46,117 nt of DNA from JBMZCV01 sp049613665 (GTDB lineage Bacteria > Bacteroidota > Bacteroidia > Chitinophagales > UBA2359), in contig JBMZCV010000016.1 of NCBI GenBank assembly GCA_049613665.1, positions 1 to 46,117 of the forward strand, given 5' to 3'. A program made the translations under genes and the position numbers. The stretch's first letter is position 1. The number at the start of each line of letters is the position of its first letter. The notes beneath the pieces were generated by a model that worked only from the letters and a program-made list of their open reading frames with translations, ran no database searches and was not told where the DNA came from. Below, piece by piece: positions 1-6,301 of this stretch.

Positions 1-2
1 AA

Positions 3-53
3 CAACAGCCGAAAAGCGGACTGCCTGAAAGATATAAGGACAAGACTATATAA
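3..53 (+). CDS. possible C-terminal end of an upstream gene
   Basis: Reading frame 3 is open from the window edge for 16 codons and ends in TAA, with the peptide ending GLPERYKDKTI. The base composition here is richer in G and C than the non-coding DNA that follows, which fits the tail of a gene entering from the left. The piece is too short to assign a family, and frames 1 and 2 are also open for part of it, so this is only a weak call. Confidence 0.25.
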   Translation, partial: QQPKSGLPERYKDKTI

Positions 54-81
54 TTTTTTTTAAAACATACAAAATAACTAT

Positions 82-205
82 TAAATAAGTTTTGGCATAG
101 TAGTTTCAAAGCAGAAAAGGCTGAATAAATGGCCGATTCGTTGCTAACGCATTGATGTTCAGCGTGTTAGCTTCAACGAGATGTATATTTGTCTGACTAC
201 TTAAA
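82..205 (+). repeat. family B intergenic hairpin repeat, copy 1
   Basis: This copy contains a 13-bp hairpin at 143-171: GCTAACGCATTGA pairs with TCAGCGTGTTAGC, using G-U pairs if transcribed. It is followed by a tail ending GTCTGACTACTTA. The TGTTAGCTT motif and this tail recur upstream of several genes in the window (near 1430, 6080, 23715 and 42290). It lies downstream of murB, which is on the other strand. Confidence 0.55.
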
Positions 206-208
206 AAG

Positions 209-1237
209 TTAAATCACATTAACTTCTCTTTCTAGCAAAATGCCAAATTTTTGTATGACAGAATCTCGAATTTCGCTCGACAAGTCGTAAATATCGCTGC
301 CCGAAGCACCACCATAATTGACCAAAACCAAAGCATGGTTTTCATAAACACCTGCATTTCCTTTTCGTTTGCCTTTCCAGCCGCACTGTTCGATGAGCCA
401 AGCTGCTGGAATTTTAATATTTTTATTATCCATAAAGTAATGCGGCATTTTTCCATACTTTTTTTGTAAGTTTGTGAAAATATTAAGACTCACTTCAGGA
501 TTTTTGAAAAAGCTGCCACCATTTCCGATATTATTAGGATTGGGCAACTTTTGCGTCCTGATATGACAAATCGCTCTGCTAATATTTTTGACAGAAAGCT
601 GTGAGACATTCATTTCATCTAAAACTTTTTGAATCGCCCCATATTTTAGCTGAAAAGTGGGTTGTTTGTCGAGTTTTAGTGTGATAGACTCAATAAAATA
701 CTGATTTTTTAGCTTTTGTTTAAAAATACTATTGCGATAAGCAAATTGACAGTCTTTGGCCGTAAATTGTCTTTTTTCACCTGTTTTGAGATGTATAGCA
801 TCAAGGCTATGAAAAACATCTTTTATTTCGACACCATAAGCACCAATATTTTGAATAGGTGCTGCACCAACGCAACCAGGAATAAGCGATAAATTTTCGA
901 TGCCTCCCCAATTGTTTTCGATACAAAACTGAACGAAATCGTGCCATTTTTCGCCACTATATGCTTTTATCCAAATATTTTTTTGATTTTCGTTTAGCTT
1001 AACAAAACCTTTTTGTTGGCTGTGCAAAATCAATCCATCAAATTTTTTAGTGAATAAAATATTACTACCGCCACCCAAAACTAATTTAGCTTCTTTCTGA
1101 TATACAGATTGGCCTATTATTTGCGTTAAAATGGTAGTATTGGCTATTGCCAAAAAATATTTAGCTGTTGTATGAATGCCAAACGTATTGTGTTTTTTTA
1201 GCGAAAAGTCGTGTAAAATATTGTATTTCATTTTCAT
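209..1237 (-). CDS. murB: UDP-N-acetylenolpyruvoylglucosamine reductase MurB
   Basis: MurB reduces UDP-GlcNAc-enolpyruvate to UDP-MurNAc with NADPH and FAD, the second committed cytoplasmic step of peptidoglycan synthesis. The FAD-binding segment has LGGGSNILF, the substrate region has FAYRNSIFK, and GNGGSFFKNP carries the catalytic serine. The C-terminal LEREV contains the expected glutamate. The protein looks like a type I MurB. The frame is open to 1267, but the first ten residues (MPNFVFHFFI) match nothing in the family. A start at 1235-1237 (or the ATG two codons later) gives about 342 residues, the usual length, and begins just before the conserved HNTFGI. It has no operon partner in the window. 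Confidence in function is high; the exact start is inferred. Confidence 0.96.
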   Translation of the reverse strand: MKMKYNILHDFSLKKHNTFGIHTTAKYFLAIANTTILTQIIGQSVYQKEAKLVLGGGSNILFTKKFDGLILHSQQKGFVKLNENQKNIWIKAYSGEKWHDFVQFCIENNWGGIENLSLIPGCVGAAPIQNIGAYGVEIKDVFHSLDAIHLKTGEKRQFTAKDCQFAYRNSIFKQKLKNQYFIESITLKLDKQPTFQLKYGAIQKVLDEMNVSQLSVKNISRAICHIRTQKLPNPNNIGNGGSFFKNPEVSLNIFTNLQKKYGKMPHYFMDNKNIKIPAAWLIEQCGWKGKRKGNAGVYENHALVLVNYGGASGSDIYDLSSEIRDSVIQKFGILLEREVNVI

Positions 1238-1399
1238 TATAAAAAAGTGAAAGACAAAGTTAGGCATTATGAATCATAAATTTGCTTTTGCAAAAACGAA
1301 GTCTTCTTTTTTTTAGTCAAAAGAAGCCAATAAATTTGGCAAAAGGTTGTTTCGACATTATTTTTACCACCCAAAAAAAATAAATTTACTATACACTCT

Positions 1400-1455
1400 A
1401 CTTTGCAATAATGTCTTTGAAAATCAGTGTGTTAGCTTTTGTAATTGTTTTTTTG
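1400..1455 (+). repeat. family B repeat remnant
   Basis: A short stretch with AATCAGTGTGTTAGCTTTTGTAA matches in two parts the hairpin right arm and tail of family B copies near 23707 and 6070. The left arm is not convincing here. It lies about 100 bp before the thioredoxin-like lipoprotein gene. The rest of 1268-1536 is AT-rich with no other signal that I can support. Confidence 0.35.
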
Positions 1456-1536
1456 AGTTTTTTATTTAAAAGCAACACCCAAACGGCCTCTTAATTATAT
1501 TTTCCATTTCACATATAACTAATAAAAGTACATATA

Positions 1537-2103
1537 ATGAAAAAAATTTTAAATGCTAGTGCCATAGTGCTTTGTTTTGTATTGTTTAGTGCTTGTACGG
1601 GTGCAAAAAAAAGCACTGTTTCATTTAACGATAAAGAAATTAATTGGTTGAACTTTGAACAAGTAGCCAAATTGAACCAAGAAGCCCCTCGAAAAGTCAT
1701 CGTAGAAGTATATACAGATTGGTGTGGCTGGTGCAAAAAAATGGATAAGACAACTTTTCAGCACCCCAAAATTATCAAATACATTAATCAAAATTACTAT
1801 GCTGTAAGATTTAATGGCGAAATAAAAGAAACCGTAAAACTAAATGACAAACAATACAAATTTGTAGAAGTGCCAGACAAAAGAGGCTACAATGAGCTGG
1901 CTTATGAGTTTTTAGATGGCAAAATGAACTATCCTTCTTTGGTTTTTTTAGACGAAAAATTGGAACTCATACAAAATATCGCTGGTTTTCAGAAAGCACC
2001 AACATTAGATGTTATTCTAAATTATTTTGCGAGCAACTCACACACAAAAACACCTTGGAAAGCTTATGAAGCCAGTTTCCAATCAAAAATTTTAGAAGAA
2101 TAA
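1537..2103 (+). CDS. thioredoxin-fold lipoprotein
   Basis: This 188-residue protein has a lipoprotein signal peptide with a lipobox-like LFSAC, so Cys20 is probably lipidated and the domain would face the periplasm. The thioredoxin-type active site is DWCGWCKKMD with Cys63 and Cys66. A later YPSLVFLD supplies the cis-proline expected next to the active site. It resembles the Thioredoxin_7 / DUF255-like thioredoxins that reduce or isomerise disulfides in envelope proteins. The substrate is unknown. The gene stands alone, and the window's nDsbD-like proteins (13.7-15.8 kb) are conceivable partners, which is only inference. Confidence 0.88.
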   Translation: MKKILNASAIVLCFVLFSACTGAKKSTVSFNDKEINWLNFEQVAKLNQEAPRKVIVEVYTDWCGWCKKMDKTTFQHPKIIKYINQNYYAVRFNGEIKETVKLNDKQYKFVEVPDKRGYNELAYEFLDGKMNYPSLVFLDEKLELIQNIAGFQKAPTLDVILNYFASNSHTKTPWKAYEASFQSKILEE

Positions 2104-2195
2104 ACAAAATATTATATAAAAGCTAAAGTAAGATAAAAGATTTTTTTATCTTTGGTTTTCATTTTTTCAAGGAAAGTTCTAGGATTATACATAGT

Positions 2196-2387
2196 CAGCT
2201 ATTTTCGCTTTAGAATAAAATGAATAACACAAAATGTTATTTATTCATTTTCTTATATCAGCGATTATTTTTTAAGACATTTTTTATCAAAAGTTTAAAC
2301 ATATTTTTTTTTAGGCTAAGGCAACCAATTATTTGCCTTTTTTACTGAAAAAACAGTAGGTTTCTTTTGTTAAACCGAAAATAGCTG
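2196..2387 (+). mobile_element. MITE-like family A element, diverged copy 1
   Basis: The copy is bounded by a 12-bp inverted repeat, CAGCTATTTTCG at 2196-2207 and its complement at 2376-2387. Inside is the family core TTTAGGCTAAGGCAACCAA followed by ATTTGC and ACTGAAAAAACAGTAGGTTTC. The inner arms (AAACATA and GTAGGTTT) are diverged relative to copy 2. A separate small hairpin, AAAATGAATAA paired with TTATTCATTTT, lies at 2217-2251. It fills most of the space before asd. No convincing target duplication was found. Confidence 0.65.
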
Positions 2388-2440
2388 TATATAGTAAACT
2401 GAATTAATTTTAATAAAAATATTTAAGATATAATAAAAAC

Positions 2441-3442
2441 ATGAAAGTAGCAGTAGTAGGTGCAACAGGAATGGTAGGAAAAGTGATGTTAGAAGTGTTG
2501 CAAGAACGAAATTTTCCAGTTACCCAATTGATGCCTGTGGCTTCGCAAGCTTCGGTAGGCAAAAAAGTAATGTTCAACAATCAGCAATTTTCGATTGTAG
2601 ATATGAATATAGCCTTATACAATAAGCCAGACATTGCCTTGTTTTCGGCAGGTGCGTCTGTCTCTCGAAAGTGGGCTCCAAAATTTAAAGAAATGGGCAC
2701 AACCGTCATTGACAATTCGTCGGCGTGGCGTATGGACAAAGATATTCCTTTAGTTGTGCCTGAAATCAATGCCGATATTTTGACGGCTGACGACAAAATC
2801 ATTGCCAATCCAAATTGTTCGACCATTCAGATGGTAATGGCTTTAGCTCCCTTACACTCGGAGTATGGTATCAAGCGACTTGTGGTTTCTACCTATCAAT
2901 CGGTCACAGGAACAGGAAAAGCAGCCGTAGCTCAATTGAGAAACGAGCGTAGCCGAATGGAAGGCGATATGGTTTATCCTTACAATATCGATTTGAATTG
3001 TTTGCCACATTGCGATATTTTCTTAGAAAATGACTACACGAAAGAGGAAATGAAATTGGTGCATGAAACTCGCAAAATTTTACGCACCGACAAAATTGGC
3101 GTGACCGCAACAGCAGTACGAGTACCTGTTATTGGTGGTCATTCTGAGACTATCAATGTAGAATTTGAAAAAGATTTTGATATGGATAGAGTCCGAACTT
3201 TGCTCAACGAAATGGCTGGCGTTGTGATAATGGACAATGTGTCGCAAAACATCTACCCTATGCCTTTTTATCAGCAAAACAAAGACGATGTATTTGTGGG
3301 TCGCCTACGAAGAGATGAGTCGCAAGCCAACACCTTGAATATGTGGGTGGTTTCTGACAATTTGCGAAAAGGTGCTGCTACAAATGCGGTTCAAATCGCA
3401 GAATATTTGCTGAAAAATAATGTTTTAACTATACAAAATTAG
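2441..3442 (+). CDS. asd: aspartate-semialdehyde dehydrogenase
   Basis: The enzyme reduces L-aspartyl-4-phosphate to L-aspartate-4-semialdehyde with NADPH. This is the branch-point step towards lysine/diaminopimelate, threonine and methionine, so it also supplies peptidoglycan precursors. The N-terminal Rossmann motif is VGATGMVGK. The catalytic cysteine is Cys126 in NPNCSTIQ, and the acid-base histidine is probably His234 in RVPVIGGHSE. The length of 333 residues is normal. The start ATG follows an A-rich leader and leads directly into the nucleotide-binding strand. It has no operon partner; the upstream space is largely the family A element. Confidence 0.97.
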   Translation: MKVAVVGATGMVGKVMLEVLQERNFPVTQLMPVASQASVGKKVMFNNQQFSIVDMNIALYNKPDIALFSAGASVSRKWAPKFKEMGTTVIDNSSAWRMDKDIPLVVPEINADILTADDKIIANPNCSTIQMVMALAPLHSEYGIKRLVVSTYQSVTGTGKAAVAQLRNERSRMEGDMVYPYNIDLNCLPHCDIFLENDYTKEEMKLVHETRKILRTDKIGVTATAVRVPVIGGHSETINVEFEKDFDMDRVRTLLNEMAGVVIMDNVSQNIYPMPFYQQNKDDVFVGRLRRDESQANTLNMWVVSDNLRKGAATNAVQIAEYLLKNNVLTIQN

Positions 3443-3501
3443 TTTTCTGGCTGCTACTTTTTTAATGAAATATTGTTTTTTTTCGCTTTAAAAAAAAATA
3501 T

Positions 3502-3543
3502 GAGGAATTTTAATAAGAACTAATTTTCTTACTAAAATTCCTC
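3502..3543. terminator. hairpin after asd
   Basis: GAGGAATTTTAATAAGAA (3502-3519) pairs with 3526-3543 with one A-C mismatch and a 6-nt loop. There is no long T run on the plus-strand side, while a run of A precedes it, so as an intrinsic terminator it would work better on the minus strand. It ends 43 nt before the metallophosphoesterase gene and could instead lie in that gene's leader. Confidence 0.5.
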
Positions 3544-3586
3544 TTCTCAATTTATAATCCTTTCTCCTCTATAAAAAACTAACTCC

Positions 3587-5086
3587 ATGAATAACAAAGA
3601 AATATACATTATTTCAGACCTTCATATTGGCGGTGCTGCTCCAATAAATGATGAAATCAGAGGCTTCCAAATTGCGACACATACCAAAGAATTGGCCATT
3701 TTTATTCACAAAATAGCTATCAGAAATGATGCTGAAATAGAATTGATTATTAATGGTGATATGGTTGATTTTTTGGCCGAAAAAAAATCAACTGCTACGC
3801 CCCAAACACCCCTACAATTTGCTTTTGATGATTTTACTTATGATGCTAATGAAGCTATTAAAAAACTCAAAAAAATTGTTGAACGTGAAGCTCATGTCTT
3901 TTCAGCCTTGAAAAAGTTGTTGGCAAATGGTCATGCCTTAACGCTTCTGCTCGGCAATCATGATGTAGAATTAGCCTTGCCAAAGGTGAGGAAATATCTG
4001 GAAAATGTGTTGGAAGCAAAAGGCAAAAAATATCAGTTTCTGCACGATGGCGAAGCATATATCGTGGGCAATGGCAAGGTTTTGATAGAACACGGCAATC
4101 GCTACGATGAATGGAATGATGTGGATTATGACGATTTGTTGAAGCTCAGAACTCTACAAAGTTTGAATCAGAAACTAAATCTAAATGAAGCACAAAAAAT
4201 TTTTGGTTCGCCACGAGGCAGCAAATTTGTGCAGCAAATCATGAATCCAATCAAAGACCGCTATCGCTTCATCGACCTTATCAAGCCAGAAAACGAAACG
4301 CTTATTCCTTTGATGTTGGCGTTAGAACCAAACTTGCGAAATCAGATTTTGAAGTTAGCCAAAATTTATGCAACAGATAAGATTCAAGATTTTTGGGAAC
4401 GAGAAGATAGCGTATCTACTCGTAGCCTTTCGCCAGCTAGTATGCCTCCCAAAACAAGAGAAGAACAAGAAATGGAAGCCATTTTGTCGGAAATTTTGCC
4501 TACCAATATGTCGGCAAATGAGTTTATGGACGCACTAGAGACAAACGAAAATAGAGACGATGATACAACATTAGAAACGTTCAACGAAAGAAGTATCAGC
4601 ACAAGTCCAGCCTTGGGTTTAAATTGGGTTTCTGGCGTTTTAGATTTGTTGTTTCGCAATCGAGAAAGCGATTTGAAAAAACGTTTGCCAGCTTTATTAC
4701 AGTCTTTACGCATTTTGCAAACCGACAAAAGCTTTGAACTAGATAGCGAAAATTTGACTGATTATTTAGATGCCGCCAGCCGTTTGCAAAAAAATGGATT
4801 TCAATATATCATATTTGGACATACACATTTTGCTCGGCAGGTTTTTTTGGGTGCAAACTCATATTATTACAACACAGGTACTTGGGCAGATTTGATGCAG
4901 TTTCCGCAAGATATTTTGTATGCCGCTAATGAAACAGAAGCTTTAGAGCGTTTAGAAACCTTTTTGAAGGAAATAATAGGCACAGAATTGAACAAACATA
5001 TTCTTTTTCGGCCAACTTATGTCCATATTTATTTGAATGAGAATGAAGGAGTTGATAGTATTGATTTGTGTGAGTTTCAGCACTAG
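3587..5086 (+). CDS. calcineurin-like metallophosphoesterase, long form
   Basis: All metal-binding motifs of the calcineurin-like superfamily are present: DLH at residues 11-13, NGDMVD at 57-61, GNHD at 123-126, EHGNRYD around 168-174 and GHTH at 411-414. A binuclear metal centre and phosphoester hydrolysis are therefore expected. At 499 residues it is much longer than a minimal domain. About 240 residues lie between the HGN and GHTH motifs and include a charged, low-complexity stretch around 270-340. No signal peptide is visible, so it is probably cytoplasmic. The substrate cannot be read from the sequence. A lipid-phosphate role like LpxH is possible but not supported specifically. Confidence 0.85.
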   Translation: MNNKEIYIISDLHIGGAAPINDEIRGFQIATHTKELAIFIHKIAIRNDAEIELIINGDMVDFLAEKKSTATPQTPLQFAFDDFTYDANEAIKKLKKIVEREAHVFSALKKLLANGHALTLLLGNHDVELALPKVRKYLENVLEAKGKKYQFLHDGEAYIVGNGKVLIEHGNRYDEWNDVDYDDLLKLRTLQSLNQKLNLNEAQKIFGSPRGSKFVQQIMNPIKDRYRFIDLIKPENETLIPLMLALEPNLRNQILKLAKIYATDKIQDFWEREDSVSTRSLSPASMPPKTREEQEMEAILSEILPTNMSANEFMDALETNENRDDDTTLETFNERSISTSPALGLNWVSGVLDLLFRNRESDLKKRLPALLQSLRILQTDKSFELDSENLTDYLDAASRLQKNGFQYIIFGHTHFARQVFLGANSYYYNTGTWADLMQFPQDILYAANETEALERLETFLKEIIGTELNKHILFRPTYVHIYLNENEGVDSIDLCEFQH

Positions 5087-5194
5087 CCTTTTTTATGCTA
5101 AGTACTTATGGCATGAAAATAGCAGTATTATAGTAAAAATAAAATCAATATTAAGATAAATTGTTTTTATAGTAACAAATTAAACTTTTTTTAC

Positions 5195-5202
5195 TATATT
5201 TG
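5195..5202 (+). promoter_or_regulatory. putative -7 box TATATTTG
   Basis: TATATTTG matches the Bacteroidota -7 consensus TAnnTTTG, 37 nt upstream of the ATG at 5240. A -33 TTG at the usual 19-21 nt spacing is not evident, so this is a moderate call. Confidence 0.4.
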
Positions 5203-5239
5203 TATATAGCATCTTAACAAACAAACTACTGCAAAAGTA

Positions 5240-5707
5240 ATGAGTAATTTTTTAACAATATTAGTTATTTTAGGCTGGGCAAGCACAAAGTATGCTGTTG
5301 CTTTAGGTCTTATTTTCTACAACGATTTCAATTTTATCGAATCTATTAGTCTTGCTATTTTAGGTGGCATGATAGGCGTTTTCTTTTTCAGCTTTTTTGG
5401 CGATGCTATTATAAAACTAAAAAACTATCTCTTCAAAACCGAAAAAAAAGCATTTACCGTTAATCGTCGCACTCGTTTTCTTGTAAAAGTAAGACGACGA
5501 TATGGCCTAGCTGGCATTGCTTTTCTCACGCCGCTTTTTCTTACTGTTCCTGTCGGTACAATGGTAGCTAGTTCGCTATACAGAAAAAATCGATTAAAAG
5601 TTTATAGTTATATGTTTATCGCTTTTGCATTCTGGTCTGTTGTGCTTTGTGGAGCTTATTCTTGGTTTGGCTTCGATTTTTATGAAGTATTACATCAATT
5701 AGTTTAA
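5240..5707 (+). CDS. small integral membrane protein
   Basis: This 155-residue protein has about four hydrophobic segments: residues 5-27, 35-55, 92-112 and 122-143. A basic loop with RRTRF and KVRRRYG lies between the second and third. The segment GIAFLTPLFLTVPVGTM resembles the re-entrant proline-rich region of the small multidrug export / VTT-like membrane protein group. The match is by eye, so transport function is not established. It is probably an inner-membrane protein. It is a single gene, with a plausible -7 box 37 nt upstream and an element-rich intergenic region downstream. Confidence 0.65.
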   Translation: MSNFLTILVILGWASTKYAVALGLIFYNDFNFIESISLAILGGMIGVFFFSFFGDAIIKLKNYLFKTEKKAFTVNRRTRFLVKVRRRYGLAGIAFLTPLFLTVPVGTMVASSLYRKNRLKVYSYMFIAFAFWSVVLCGAYSWFGFDFYEVLHQLV

Positions 5708-5796
5708 GTAGTCGTTCAAAAGTTTTTGAGCATTTCAGAACAAAATAACACCTTGATGATCAATGCGTTAGTCACTAAACAAATGCTTTATTAAAT

Positions 5797-5977
5797 CAAC
5801 AGTTCGGACATTAATATATTTTTTTATCAAAGGTTTAAACATACTATTTTTTTAGGCTAAGGCGGCCAATATTTGCAAATTTAATGGCCTTTTGAACTGA
5901 AAAATAGTATGTTTCTCCTACCAAAAGGAGTCTTTTTATCAAGCTGATAATTGTTATAAAAAATGTCCGAACTGTTG
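5797..5977 (+). mobile_element. MITE-like family A element, copy 2 with TIRs and target duplication
   Basis: The 181-bp element has perfect 16-bp terminal inverted repeats, CAACAGTTCGGACATT at 5797-5812 and its complement at 5962-5977. It is flanked by a direct repeat TTAAAT (5791-5796 and 5978-5983), which looks like a 6-bp target duplication. A second, inner inverted repeat is AAACATACTATTTTT (5837-5851) against 5900-5914. The core between them is TTAGGCTAAGGCGGCCAATA. No protein-coding frame is present, so any transposase must act in trans. Confidence 0.82.
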
Positions 5978-6004
5978 TTAAATAGTATTTGGTACTTAAA
6001 TAGT

Positions 6005-6110
6005 CTATTTGAAATAAATGCCGAGTACCATTTAATAATGGGACACTTTGATGTTAATACCTTAATTTTCAGCATGTTAGCTTTCACAATTTGTAAAATA
6101 AGTTTGTTGA
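6005..6110 (+). repeat. family B repeat, copy 2
   Basis: The sequence CAGCATGTTAGCTTTCACAATTTG (in two parts) and the preceding AGTACCATTTAATAA match other family B copies at 23660-23760 and 42235-42320. It lies right next to MITE copy 2. A related fragment, TCAATGCGTTAG, sits on the other side of the MITE near 5760, so the MITE may have inserted into or beside an older B element. Confidence 0.5.
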
Positions 6111-6147
6111 GCTAATTATCATTTTTTATGACAAAAAAACCTTTTTT

Positions 6148-6190
6148 AAAGCCTAAAGTATTGACTATCAATGCTTTAGGCTTTTTTTTC
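6148..6190 (+). terminator. terminator-like hairpin with no upstream gene
   Basis: AAAGCCTAAAG (6148-6158) pairs with CTTTAGGCTTT (6174-6184), and the T run continues to 6189. The nearest upstream plus-strand gene ends 440 bp before it, at 5707. It may terminate transcription that passes through the MITE and B repeat, or a small RNA, or reads through from the membrane protein gene. Confidence 0.65.
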
Positions 6191-6301
6191 GTAAAAAAAA
6201 AAGCTACAATACAAATTAATTGTATTTGCAAATGTGCTAAAAAAATACCATTTTACCACTAAAAAACTTTCTCTTCTTCCATTTTAATAAAAAAAACACT
6301 T

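Noticed and set aside
1238..1267. Ten extra N-terminal residues of MurB
   Set aside because: They do not resemble the family; starting at 1237 gives normal length and leads into HNTFGI.
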